The position numbers and the translations under genes were made by a program. From NCBI GenBank assembly GCA_020634555.1, contig JACKBK010000010.1:49121-113120 (forward strand): 64,000 nt of DNA, written 5' to 3'. Every line of letters starts with the position of its first letter. Position 1 is the first letter of the stretch. Below are positions 26,441 to 37,776 of the stretch, piece by piece. The stretch comes from Caldilineae bacterium (GTDB taxonomy: Bacteria > Chloroflexota > Anaerolineae > JAAEKA01). Below the pieces are notes generated by a model. That model was not told where the DNA came from, ran no database searches, and saw only the letters and a list, made by a program, of their open reading frames with translations.

Positions 26441-29400
26441 ATGAGAAGACAACGCAGGATGAGCTTGATCCTGATCATCGCGCTGCTGGCCGCGGCAGCC
26501 TTGCCGGCAGTCAGCGGCGCAGCTTCGCCACCGCTCGCCCCGCTGACGCCAACGCAAGTCAACGTCGCCGGCAGCTTTGAGGAAGCCATCGGCGGCGCCA
26601 ACTGGAACAACGACGACCCGTTGACCGACATGGGCGACGCCAATCTCGACGGCGTCTGGAAGTTCAACGCAACCTTCCCCGGCGCCGGCAACTACGAGTA
26701 CAAGATCGTCGAAAACGCCGACTGGAGCCTGGCCTATCCGGCCGACAACGTTCCCTTCTCGGTAGAGGCCAATGAAGAGGTCGGCTGGTACTACGACGAG
26801 AACGATCACTACGTGTCCGACACGACCCGCCACGTGGTCGCGACCGCGGTCGGCGACTGGCCGGAAGCCATCGGCGGCGTCAACTGGTCGCCCGCCAATC
26901 TGAAGACCTGGATGAAGGACCCCGACGGCGACGGCGTCTACGCGTTCAGCGCCGCCCTGCCGGCTGGCGACTACCAGTTCAAGGTCGCGATGAACGAGAG
27001 TTGGGATGTTTCTTATCCTGCTGACAACGTGCCGTTCACCGTGCCGGCCGGCGGCAGCGACGTGACCTTCCTCTTCGACAGCGCCACCAACGACGTTTCC
27101 TTCGAGGTGGGCGGCGGCGCGCCGCCGCTGGTGGTCACATTCCCCGGCGACTGGCCGGAAGCGGCCGGGCTTGGCAACAACTGGGACCCCGGCAATCTCG
27201 CAATCCAGGCCAACGACGACAACAACGACGGCGTCTGGAAGTTCGTCACCGATGCCGTCCCCGCTGGCTCTTACCAGTTCAAGGCAGCCGTGGGCGGCAC
27301 CTGGGACGAGAACTACGGTGTCAACGGCACTCCCAACGGCGACAACGTTCCGTTCACCACCGATGGCGGCACCGTCAATTTCTACTACGACCGCGACAGC
27401 GGTGACAACTTCGTCGCCAGCCGGCCGGACTACACCATCCCCGTCGTGGCCGGCGACTTCCTGGAGGCCATCGGCGGAGCCAACTGGTCGCCAGACAACC
27501 TGCGATCCTGGATGAAGGACCCTGACGGCGACGGCGTCTACACCTTTATCGCGCAGGATGTGCCGGAAGGCGACTGGCAGTACAAGGTCGCGCTCAACGA
27601 GTCCTGGGACGTGTCCTATCCCCAGGATAACGTCCAGTTCAGCGTGCCGGCGGGCGGTGGCAACGTGACCTTCAGCTACGATGGCGTAACCCACGAGGTC
27701 AGCCAGGTCGTTTCGGCCAACATGCCGCCCGACGAGGAGCTGGTGCAGCCCGCCATCCAGACGCCGATCCAGGACAACGTGATGTACTTCGCGCTGACCG
27801 ACCGCATGTGGAACGCCGACCCCAGCAACGATGAGGGCGCGGCGCCCGGCGGCACGCTGGAGGAGACCGGCTTCCTGCCCACCGACAAGTCGTTTTACCA
27901 CGGCGGCGACCTTGCAGGCATGATCGACCAGCTCGACTACCTGGAGGGCATGGGCATCAACTCGATCTGGCTGACGCCGGTGTTCGAGAACATCCCCACC
28001 GGGCCCGATGCCAGCACGCCTTACGGTTTCGCCGGATCCTACCACGGCTACTGGGCGCTGGACTGGGAGAACGCCGACCCGCACCTGGGCACCAATGCCG
28101 AGCTGCAAGCCTACATCGACGCGGCCCACGCGCGCGGCATCAAGGTGTTCTTCGACATCGTCGCCAACCACTCGGCGGACATCATCACCTATGTCCAGAA
28201 CGAGTTCACCTATCGCAACAAGGCCGACTATCCGTACCGCGATGCCAACGGCCAGGCGTTCGACGACCGCGACTACGCGCTGGCCGACACCTTCCCGCCG
28301 CTGGACGTGGACGTCAGCTTCCCCTACACGCCGACCATCCCGGCCGGCGACGAGGATGCCAAGAACCCGGACTGGCTGAACAATCCGCTCTACTACCACA
28401 ACCGCGGCGACTCGACCTTCGTCGGCGAGAGCTCGCAGTACGGTGACTTCTTCGGCCTGGACGACCTCTTCACCGAACAGGTAGACGTGGTCAACGGGTT
28501 CATCAACATCTTCAACTTCTGGGTGGACAACTTCGACATCGACGGCTACCGGCTGGATACGGCCAAGCACGTCAACATCGAGTTCTGGCAGCGCGTCGCA
28601 CCGGCCGTCCTGGAACACGCTCAGTCCAACGGCAAGCCGGACTTCACCATGTTCGGCGAGGTGTTCGACGGCAACCCTGAGGTCGAGAGCTACTACACCA
28701 CCGTCGGCATGTTGCCCTCGGTGCTGGACTTCGGTCTGCACGGCGCGATCTCGTCGGTGGGCATCAACAACGGCCCGACCAACAACCTGGCCAACCTGTT
28801 CGCCAGCGACGACTACTTCACCGACGCCGACAGCAACGCCTACCAGCTTGGCACATTCATCAGCAACCACGACCTGTGCCGCGCGGCCTACTACATCAAC
28901 CAGGCGCTGCCCAATGCCCCGGACGACGAGCTTGTGGCGCGGGTGGAGTGGGGCTATGCCATGCTCTACTTTGCGCGCGGCTTCCCCATCGTCTACTACG
29001 GCGACGAGCAGGGCTTTACCGGCGGCGGTAGCGACAAGCTGTGCCGCGAGGACATGCTGCCCAGCCAGGTTCCCGACTACATGGACGAGGACCTGCTCGG
29101 CACCGATGCCACGCCGGCCGACGACAACTTCGACACCACGCATCCGCTGTACCAGGCGCTGGCCGAAATGGCAGCCGTGCGGGCCGACAACCTGGCGCTG
29201 CGCCGCGGCGCCCAGATCACTCGCTACTCCACCGATGCGCCGGGCGTCTTCGCCTTCTCGCGCATCGAGCGCGACGAACAGGTCGAGTACGTGGTGGTGT
29301 TCAACAGTGCGACCACCGAGCAGCACGTCACCTTCCCGGTCTACCTGGCCAGCACCGAGTACAACGCGGTCTATCCGGCCGGCGAGCCGGCCATCGTCAC

Positions 29401-32400
29401 CGACGCCGATGCCGGGTTCACCATCCACATGATGCCGGGCGGCGTGGCGGTCTACAAGGCCAGCACGCCGCTGCCCGCCAGCGACGCCGCGCCTGAAGTC
29501 ACCTTCACGACACCGGCAGCCGGCGCTGGCATCACCGGCCGCGCCGAGATCGGCGTCACGCTGAGCAGCGACCAACTGACCGAGGTAACGTTCGCGGTCA
29601 AGGTCGGCGACGGCGACTGGGAGGTGATCGGCACCGACACCAACCCGCCCTATCGCGTCTTCTACAACACCGACGGGCTGGACGCCGGCACACCGCTGGT
29701 CTTCCGCGCCATCGCCAACGACCTCAACGGCCACCTGAACGGCGCCAGCAGCAGCGCAGTGGTGGGCGCCGAACCGACCAACGAGGGACCGAAGTACGCG
29801 GTCATCCACTACTACCGCGATGATGGCGACTACGGCGACCCGACCAGCAGCAACTACAACGACTTCTGGGGCCTGCACCTGTGGGGCGACGGCATCGACT
29901 CGGCCTATCTGACAGATTGGACCGACCCGTGGCCCTTCTTCGGCGAGGATGACTACGGCGTGTTTGCCTGGATCGAGCTGTCCGACCCGACGCAGCCGGC
30001 CAACTTCATCGTCCACCGCGGCGACACCAAGGACCCGCCCAACAGCCCGGACCGCAGCTTCAATCCGCAGCAAAACCCGCAGATCTGGCTGCGCCAGGAC
30101 GACGTGACGGTCTACGAATCGCAGGCCGACGCGCAGGGCTACGTGACCATCCGCTATCACCGGCCCGACGGCGACTACGGCGACTACACCAGCAACGACT
30201 ACAACGACTTCTGGGGCCTGCACCTGTGGACCTCGCTGGGCGGCCTGACCGAGTGGACACAGCCGAAGAAGGCCGACGGCATCGACGACTACGGCGCGTA
30301 CTTCATCATCCGCAAGGCGGACTACCCGACCGTGCTGGACTGGACATTGCCGCTGAACTTCATCGTCCACAAGGGCGACGTCAAGGATCCGCCCAACAGC
30401 CCCGACCGCAGCTTCCTGCCCGCCGACCACGCAACGATCTGGCTGATGCAGGACGACGAGATGGTTTACAACCAGCAGGGCGCGGCTCAGAACTTTGCGC
30501 TGCTGCACTACCGCCGGCCGGCAGGCGACTACGGCGACTACAGCAGCACCAACTACCAGGACTTCTGGGGCATGCACGTCTGGGGCGACACCACCAACAG
30601 CGTCACCTGGACCGAGCCGCTGAAGCCTATCGACCAAGACAACTTCGGCGTCGTCTTCCAGGTCGACCTGACCGACCCGGCGGCGCAGATCGGCTACATC
30701 TTCCACCGCGGCGACGAGAAGGACCCCGGCCCCGACCAGTTCCTGCCCTTCGCCGACTACGGCTACGAGGTGTGGCAGCTCCAGGGCGCCGATCCTGAGA
30801 TGCCCTACGTGCTGCCTGTGCCGCAGGTAGGCGGCGGCAGCGCCGGCAACATCAACGAGCAGCGCGCCTTCTGGCTGCTGGAGGACACCATCGCCTGGGA
30901 AGCGGGCGACAGCGCGGCCAACACCTACACCCTGTGCTACGCCCCCGACGGCGGGCTGGAAGCAACGCCTGAGGGCATCACCGGCGGTGAGTGCATCACG
31001 CTGCTGCGCGATCCTAACGGCCTGCCGCAGGACGTCCAGGACAAGTTCCCGCACCTGGCCGACCTTCCGGCCCTGAAAATCGATCCCAACGATGTCGGCA
31101 TGGTGCCCGACATCCTCAAGGGCCAGTTCGCCGTTTCATCGGTCAACGCTCAAGGCGTCTCGCAGGACGCGACCGGCCTGCAGATCCCCGGCGTGCTGGA
31201 CGACATGTACACCTACAACGGGGCACTGGGCGTAACCTGGGCCGATGGCGTGCCGACAATCAGCGTCTGGGCGCCGACAGCCAAGAACGTCAGCTTCCTG
31301 CTGTACGCAGACAGCGACCCAGCCACCGAAGGTACGGCTTACCCCATGACCCTGGACCCGGCGACGGGCGTTTGGAGCGTAACCGGCGAGCCGGGCTGGG
31401 AGTGGCAGTACTACATGTTCGACGTCGAGGTCTGGGTGAACTCGACCCACGCCGTCGAGCACAACGTTGTGACCGACCCCTACTCGTTCAGCCTGGCCAT
31501 GAACAGCACCCGCTCGCAGATCGTGGATCTGAGCGACGCATCGCTGGAGCCGGACGGCTGGAACGACCTGCAGAAGCCGCCGCTGCCCGATCCGGAGGAC
31601 ATCAGCCTCTACGAGCTGCACATCCGTGACTTCAGCGTTAACGACCCAACCGTTCCCGACGAATACAAGGGCACGTTCAAGGCGTTCACGCTGCCGGATA
31701 GCAACGGCATGCAACACCTGCAAGCCTTACAGCAGGCCGGCCTGAGCCACCTGCACCTGCTGCCGGTCTTCGACATCGCCACTATCAACGAGAACAAGAG
31801 CGAGTGGCAGTCGCCCAGCTTCGACGAGCTGTCGCAGTACGGGCCGGCCGCCGAGGACCAGCAAGCGCTGGTGTCAGCCACGGCTGATCTGGACGCCTTC
31901 AACTGGGGCTATGATCCGTGGCACTACACGACGCCGGAAGGCAGCTACTCCACCGATCCCGACAGCGCGGCCCGCATCCTGGAGTTCCGCGAGATGGTCA
32001 AGGCGCTAAACGAGACCGGTCTGCGAGTGGTGATGGACGTGGTTTACAACCACACCAATTCCTCCGGCCAGGCGCCCAAGTCGGTGCTGGACAAGATCGT
32101 GCCCGGCTACTATCATCGCCTGGACGACACCGGCGCTGTGGAAACCAGCACCTGCTGCCAGAACACGGCTACCGAGCACAACATGATGGAAAAGCTCATG
32201 ATCGACTCGGTCGATACGTGGGCGACGGCCTACAAGGTGGACGGCTTCCGCTTCGACCTGATGGGCCACCACATGAAGCGCAACATGGTCAAGCTGCGCG
32301 ACAACCTGGACAGCCTGACCATCGCTAACTCCGGCGTGGACGGCAAGGAGATCTACGTCTACGGCGAGGGCTGGAACTTCGGCGAGGTGGCGGATAACGC

Positions 32401-34482
32401 CCGCGGCATCAACGCGACCCAGCTCAACATGGCCGGCACGGGCATCGGCACCTTCAACGACCGCCTGCGCGACGGCGTGCGCGGCGGCGGCCCCTTCGAC
32501 AACCGCGATGACTGGTGCGCAACCAGGGCTTCGCCAACGGCCAGTACTACGACCCCAACGCGTTGAGCGCCGGCCTGCCCAACGCCCTGCAGACGCTGCT
32601 GCACCAGATCGACCTGATCAAGGTCGGCATGACCGGCAACCTGGCCGCCTACCAGTTGATCGACGCCCAGGGCAACCTGGTGACCGGCTCCGAGGTGGAC
32701 TACAACGGCTCACCGGCCGGCTACACTGAGGACCCGCAGGAAGACATCAACTACGTGTCGGCCCACGACAACCAGACCCTGTGGGACATCAACACCTACA
32801 AGATCCCGACGGAGCGCACGCCTGCCGAGCGGGTGCGCGCCCAGGTGGTCGGTGAGGCGCCGGTGCTGCTGGGCCAGGGTATCCCCTTCGTCCACGCCGG
32901 TGCGGATCTGATGCGCTCCAAGTCCATGGACCGCGATAGCTACAACTCCGGCGACTGGTTCAACCGCATCGACTGGACCATGCAGAGCAACGAGTTCGGC
33001 ATGGGCCTGCCTGTGGCGGGCGTCAACCAGGACAACTGGTACCTGATGACGCCGCTGCTGTCCAACCCGGACATCGCGCCGATGCCGTCGGACATCCAAC
33101 TTGGCACCGAGATGATCCAGGAGTTCTACGAGATACGCTACAGCTCGCCGCTCTTCCGGCTGCAAACGGCCGAAGAGGTCGAGAACCGGCTGACCTTCTA
33201 CAACAACGGGCCTGACCAGTTGCCCGGCTTGATCGTCATGGGCCTCTCGGACGCGGCTGATCCCGATCTCGACTCGACCCGCGAGCAGATCGTGGTGCTG
33301 ATCAACGCCAACGACGAGACGCAGACCTTCACGGATGCGACCTTCGCCGGCATGGATCTGGCGCTCAACCTGGTCCAGGCCAACGGCGTGGACGACGTGG
33401 TGAAGACCGCCAGCTTCGACTCGGCCACCGGCTCATTCACGGTGCCCGGCCGCACCGCAGCGGTCTTCGACGACTTCCTGGGGCTGACTGGCACGGTCAC
33501 GCAGACGCCCAGCACCAACCCGGTGGTCATGGGCACCTACATCGACATCGATGTCAGCGCCACCAACTATGGCGACACGCTGGACGACGCGCTGTTCATG
33601 GCGCCCATCGATCCTGACACCGAGTACGTCATGGGCAGCGCCTACGGCGGCGCCTACCCCCTGACGGCTGCCTACGCCGCTCAACTGGCGGCCGAGAAGG
33701 GTCTGCCCAGCCTGGCCGACGCGGCTGAGGGCCGCTCGCCCGACGATGTAGTGGCTGTGGCCTGGGCAGGTCAGTTCCCCACCGGCGAGACCGTGGACTT
33801 CGGCTTCGCCGTCAAGGTCACAACCAGCAGCGGCGAAGTTCAGACTTCGGTAGCGCTCTTCAACGGCGCCACCTTCGTCACCAGCTTCGACAGCGATACC
33901 CTGACCATCGTGGACAACTCCACCTACTCGGTGGATCGCTCCAAGCGCTTCAACGTGGACCGCGACAGCTACATCAACGGCACCCAGCCCAGCATGTACT
34001 ACGGCTCCGACCAGACCATGTGGGTCGGCTTCTACGACCAGATGCGCCCGGTCGTCCACACGCCGCTGAACGGCATCCCGACGGACTCGCCGGTGGACCA
34101 GGCATGGCTCTACCTCTACGTCACCGAGGGTCGCAAGTTCGGCAACTGGTCGCAGTCGGTGCTGCAGAACGTGATGGCACACCCGGCCACCACCGAGTGG
34201 ATGCCCTACGCAGTCAACTGGTGGATGCCCTGGACCATGCCCGGCGGCGACTACGGTCCCGGCGGCACCCCCAACCACCTGGGTTCCGGCAAGATCGGCA
34301 CCTGGCTGCGGCTGGACATCACCGCCGCCGTGCAGGACATGCTGCGCAGCGGTCTGAACCAGGGCTTCCTGATCAACTCCAGCATCAACGAGTCAGGCGT
34401 GCACTACGGCCTGGCCACCAAGGAGTACTGGGATCCCTCCAAGCTCGGCTACATCCGGGTCTACTTCCGGACTGCCAGCTAA
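26441..34482 (+). CDS. secreted two-domain amylopullulanase (one apparent frameshift)
   Basis: About 2,680 residues when a missing G near 32518 is restored; two open frames otherwise meet there. The order is: signal peptide (1-27); four X25-type modules from about residues 40, 133, 231 and 332; a GH13 amylase barrel (447-920) with D706 in GYRLDTAKH, E740 in FGEVFDG and D811 in FISNHDL; an Ig-like linker; three CBM41 starch-binding modules from about 1117, 1234 and 1351; a CBM48/N-domain; and a second GH13 barrel of pullulanase type with D1939 in GFRFDLMGHH, E1976 in YGEGWNFGE and D near 2110 in SAHDNQTLWD. A C-terminal DNRLRE-like domain follows (RFNVDRDSYINGTQPSMYYG). It should cut alpha-1,4 and alpha-1,6 bonds in starch or glycogen outside the cell. 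Confidence 0.9.
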
Positions 34483-34494
34483 TCTGACCTAACC

Positions 34495-34842
34495 CCGCGG
34501 AGTTCGCATCTAAGGATGCGAACTCCGCGGCAGATGACTTCTCCATGAGGAGTGCGCATCCTTAGATGCGCACGGGCGTGGTCATCCGTAACGCACCGCC
34601 ATGGATGACGATGGGTGTTCACCCCGTTCGCATTTGAGAATGCGAACTCCACCACCCGGCACCACCCACCGCGGAGTGTGCATCCTTCGCGAAGCACCCG
34701 GTCACGGGCCGATGCGCACGGGCGTTGTCATTCGTAACGCACCGCCATGGACGACCGTGTATCATTACCCCGTTCGCATTTGAGAATGCGAACTCCACGA
34801 CCAAGCACCACCCGCCGCGGAGTGCGCATCCTTAGATGCGCA
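34495..34842. repeat. REP hairpin cluster (two sequence types) with a 146-bp tandem duplication
   Basis: The hairpins are a 36-base palindrome at 34495-34530 (arms of 16, loop TAAG); type B with core GTGCGCATC-CTTA-GATGCGCAC at 34552-34573 and again at 34823-34842; and type A with core GTTCGCATT-TGAG-AATGCGAAC at 34626-34647 and 34772-34793. The stretch starting at 34565 is repeated from 34711 with few differences, a tandem copy of 146 bases. They directly precede the RAYT transposase, their likely mobiliser. Confidence 0.85.
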
Positions 34843-34875
34843 GAGCCACAGGCAGATGCGCATGGGAGGACTTCA

Positions 34876-35415
34876 ATGCGACCACCCCATTTCGACATTG
34901 AGGGTCACGTCTACTGCATCACGACCGTCGTTTATAACCGGTTGCCCATCTTCACCCGTCCTCCCTTCGTAATTCCCCTGATCGACAGCCTCAACTTCTA
35001 CCGCTACAAGCGAACGTTCAAGCTCATGGGATATGTAATAATGCCAGATCACATTCACCTGCTAATCTGGCCGTTCGGTCAATCTCCGATGAATGATATC
35101 ATGCGCGACTTCAAGAAATTCACGGCGGTACGAATCATTCGCCAGGCCGACGTCGAGGCGCGGGCCGACTGGCTGACCGCGTTTGCTACGGCCGGCGCAG
35201 AGACGAACCGCAGCGACAACAAGGTGTGGCAGGACAGCTACTGGGACAGCAACGTCTATTCTGACCGCTATCTGCGGCAAAAGCTCAACTACATTCACCG
35301 CAATCCGCTGCGGGCAAGTTTGGTCGAACAACCGGAGGATTACCCGTATTCCAGCTATCGCAATTACATGATGGGCGACGATTCGTTGATCGAGATCGAT
35401 CGTAATTGGGCGTGA
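34876..35415 (+). CDS. REP-associated tyrosine transposase (RAYT)
   Basis: A 179-residue single-strand HUH-type transposase from ATG 34876 with ribosome site GGGAGGA. The HUH motif is MPDHIHLLIWPFG (His-Ile-His), and the tyrosine-bearing helix is QKLNYIHRNPLRASLVEQPE, followed by YPYSSYRNYM. Such proteins bind and cut REP hairpins. Matching REP copies lie on both sides (34495-34842 and 35422-35443), which supports the assignment. No inverted terminal repeats of a normal insertion sequence were seen. Confidence 0.9.
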   Translation: MRPPHFDIEGHVYCITTVVYNRLPIFTRPPFVIPLIDSLNFYRYKRTFKLMGYVIMPDHIHLLIWPFGQSPMNDIMRDFKKFTAVRIIRQADVEARADWLTAFATAGAETNRSDNKVWQDSYWDSNVYSDRYLRQKLNYIHRNPLRASLVEQPEDYPYSSYRNYMMGDDSLIEIDRNWA

Positions 35416-35421
35416 TGACCC

Positions 35422-35450
35422 GTTCGCATTTGAGAATGCGAACTCCGCGG
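35422..35450. repeat. REP hairpin, type A, downstream copy
   Basis: GTTCGCATT-TGAG-AATGCGAAC, followed by TCCGCGG, is identical in its core to the copies at 34626 and 34772. It places the transposase between REP copies. Confidence 0.85.
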
Positions 35451-35527
35451 CGCAAAGCCTCCCTCGACTCGATCCCCTTCGAGACCTTCGTGTGTCTTCG
35501 CGCCTTCGTGATCCAGACATCCCCAAT

Positions 35528-35567
35528 ACAAACCGGCCCGCTGGTGCCAGCGGGCCGGTTTGTAATT
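35528..35567. terminator. bidirectional intrinsic terminator
   Basis: A perfect 17-bp stem (35528-35544 with 35547-35563), then AATTTTA on the plus strand and T-rich sequence on the minus strand. It separates the RAYT unit from sucD and probably ends the sucCD transcript. Confidence 0.8.
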
Positions 35568-35603
35568 TTATGTCGATTTAATTAACGCAGTAACTGAGCC
35601 AAA

Positions 35604-36476
35604 TTATTCCCCTGCCAGAGCGGCTACGATCTCGGCGATCTCGGCTGGCTGGTTGGCTACCCGTACGCCGGCCGCCTCCAGCGCGGCCATCTTCTCGGCC
35701 GCGGTGCCGGTGCCGCCGGAGATGATCGCGCCGGCGTGGCCCATGCGTTTGCCGGGAGGCGCCGTCTTGCCGGCGATGAACCCGGTCACCGGCTTGGTCA
35801 TGTGGTCGCGGATGTACTCGGCCGCCTTCTCCTCGTCGGTGCCGCCGATCTCTCCGATCATCACCACCTGCTCGGTGTCGTTGTCCTTCTCGAACAGCTT
35901 GAGCACATCGATGAAGGTTGAACCAATGATCGGGTCGCCGCCGATACCAACCGCGGTGGACTGGCCGATGCCGCGCTCGGTCAACGCCGCCACCACCTCG
36001 TAGGTCAGCGTACCGCTGCGGCTGACGATGCCCACGTTGCCGGGGATGTGGATGTGGCCGGGCATGATTCCGACCTTGGCCTCGTTGGGTGTGATTACAC
36101 CGGGGCAGTTGGGACCGATCAGCCTGACGTCCCGCCCGTCGATGTAGGCCCGCACGGTGATCATGTCCAACGTCGGCAGTCCCTCGGTGATGCAAATGAT
36201 CAGCTTGATGCCTGCATCGACTGCCTCCAGGATCGCGTCCGGTGCAAAGCGAGCCGGCACGTAGATAATCGAGGTGTTCGCTTCCGTCGCGCTGACGGCC
36301 TTGACAACAGTGTCGAACACGGGCACACCGGCTGCCCACTGGCCGCCCTTGCCGGGCGTCACGCCGCCAACGACGTTGGTGCCGTAGGCAACCATCTGTT
36401 CGGTGTGAAAAAGCCCCTCCCGGCCGGTGATGCCCTGCACCAGGAGGCGGGTGTCCTTGTTGACTAGAATGCTCAT
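35604..36476 (-). CDS. sucD: succinate-CoA ligase (ADP-forming) subunit alpha
   Basis: A 290-residue TCA-cycle subunit. The CoA-binding Rossmann region starts LVQGITGREGLFHTEQMVAY; ITEGLPTLDMI and RLIGPNCPGVITPNEAKVGI follow. The phosphohistidine is His247 in GKRMGHAGAIISGGTGTA, the residue that carries phosphate between CoA and nucleotide. Its start overlaps the sucC stop by four bases (ATGA). With sucC it interconverts succinyl-CoA and succinate with substrate-level phosphorylation. Confidence 0.97.
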   Translation of the reverse strand: MSILVNKDTRLLVQGITGREGLFHTEQMVAYGTNVVGGVTPGKGGQWAAGVPVFDTVVKAVSATEANTSIIYVPARFAPDAILEAVDAGIKLIICITEGLPTLDMITVRAYIDGRDVRLIGPNCPGVITPNEAKVGIMPGHIHIPGNVGIVSRSGTLTYEVVAALTERGIGQSTAVGIGGDPIIGSTFIDVLKLFEKDNDTEQVVMIGEIGGTDEEKAAEYIRDHMTKPVTGFIAGKTAPPGKRMGHAGAIISGGTGTAAEKMAALEAAGVRVANQPAEIAEIVAALAGE

Positions 36477-37630
36477 TGCACGCTTCCTTCCTGGGCAGTC
36501 TTGGCCACGGCAACAACCTTGCGGGCTGCCTCAGCCAGGGTCGCTGCGGTCTCCATCTGCGCGTCGGCCAGGATCGCGCGCCCTTCTTCTTCGTTGGTGC
36601 CCACCAGCCGCACCACCATCGGCACCGGTGTTTCCAGCTCTTCCAACGCGGCCAGAATGCCCCGCGCTACCTCGTCACAGCGGGTGATGCCGCCGAAGAT
36701 GTTGAACAGCACCGCGTTGACGTTGCTGTCGGACAGGATGATGCGCAGCGCCGCCGCCACTCGATCCGCCGTAGCCCCACCACCGACATCCAGGAAGTTG
36801 GCCGGCGAACCGCCAAACAGCTTGATCATATCCATGGTGGCCATCGACAAACCGGCGCCGTTGACCATGCAGCCGATCTGGCCGTCCAGCTTGACGTAGC
36901 TCAGACCGTAGCGGCGGGCTTCCGCCTCGTAGGGATCTTCGTCAACCAGGTCACGCAGGTCGGACAGCGCGGGCTGACGGAAAATGGCGTTGTCGTCGAT
37001 GACCATCTTGCCATCGACTGCCAGCAGTTTGCCGTTGCCGGTCACAACCAGCGGATTGATCTCAGCCAGCGACGCGTCGCTGGCCATGAAGGCGTCGTAC
37101 AACCCGGAGGCAATCTTGGTAAACGAGCGGGTCAGCTCGGCGGGAATACATAGCTCCAGCGCCATCTCCAGCGCCTGATAAGGACGAAAGCCGATGAAGG
37201 GATCGATGGCGATCTTGATGATCTTCTCCGGCGTGCTGGCGGCCACCTCCTCGATGTCCACGCCGCCCTCGCTGGAGCCCATCAGGACAACCCGCCGCTT
37301 GGCGCGGTCAATGACGAGGCCGAGGTAGATCTCGTCGCGGATGTCGGCTGCCTGGTCCACCAGCACCTTGCCGACTACCAGACCCTTGATGTCCATACCG
37401 AGGATGGCGTCGGCCTTCTCCTCGGCTTCATCGGGCGTCTGAGCGACTTTGATGCCGCCAGCCTTGCCGCGGCCGCCGACCAGGACTTGTGCTTTGACGA
37501 CCACAGGGCCGCCCAGCACCTTGGCGACCTCGCGCGCCTCGACCGGAGTCGTGGCGACATCGCCGTTGGGGATTGGAACCCCGTAGCGCGCAAAGACGCG
37601 CTTTGATTGATACTCGTGCAGGTTCAACAT
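36473..37630 (-). CDS. sucC: succinate-CoA ligase (ADP-forming) subunit beta
   Basis: A 385-residue ATP-grasp subunit: MLNLHEYQSKRVFARYGVPI, VVVKAQVLVGGRGKAGGIKV (ATP-binding), the metal-site region DASLAEINPLVVTGNGKLLA, and the C-terminal GGITRCDEVARGILAALEEL and GTNEEEGRAIL. Length and order match the bacterial enzyme. It is the upstream gene of a two-gene unit with sucD. Confidence 0.97.
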   Translation of the reverse strand: MLNLHEYQSKRVFARYGVPIPNGDVATTPVEAREVAKVLGGPVVVKAQVLVGGRGKAGGIKVAQTPDEAEEKADAILGMDIKGLVVGKVLVDQAADIRDEIYLGLVIDRAKRRVVLMGSSEGGVDIEEVAASTPEKIIKIAIDPFIGFRPYQALEMALELCIPAELTRSFTKIASGLYDAFMASDASLAEINPLVVTGNGKLLAVDGKMVIDDNAIFRQPALSDLRDLVDEDPYEAEARRYGLSYVKLDGQIGCMVNGAGLSMATMDMIKLFGGSPANFLDVGGGATADRVAAALRIILSDSNVNAVLFNIFGGITRCDEVARGILAALEELETPVPMVVRLVGTNEEEGRAILADAQMETAATLAEAARKVVAVAKTAQEGSVQ

Positions 37631-37776
37631 GTCCTCCTAGCGTTTGAGTTTAGGGGACGGGGAAGGGCGTTTGGGAAGCCAGGCCGTGCCCCGTTGCGCG
37701 GCCCGGTCACTTGAGAATTATAGCACGCGGCAGACACGCGGGCAAAGCTGGCCGGTGTTCGTGCGCTGCTGCACAG

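Noticed and set aside
26231..31054. A 1,607-residue open frame on the minus strand opposite the amylopullulanase.
   Set aside because: It is antisense to a gene with clear domains and catalytic motifs. Its composition (Val/Ala/Arg/Gly-rich, no domain) is the mirror of the GC-rich Asp/Asn-rich coding strand.
34495..34842. The regular hairpins were considered as a possible CRISPR array.
   Set aside because: Units are palindromic REP sequences of two alternating types with related, not unique, spacers, and a RAYT transposase lies beside them.
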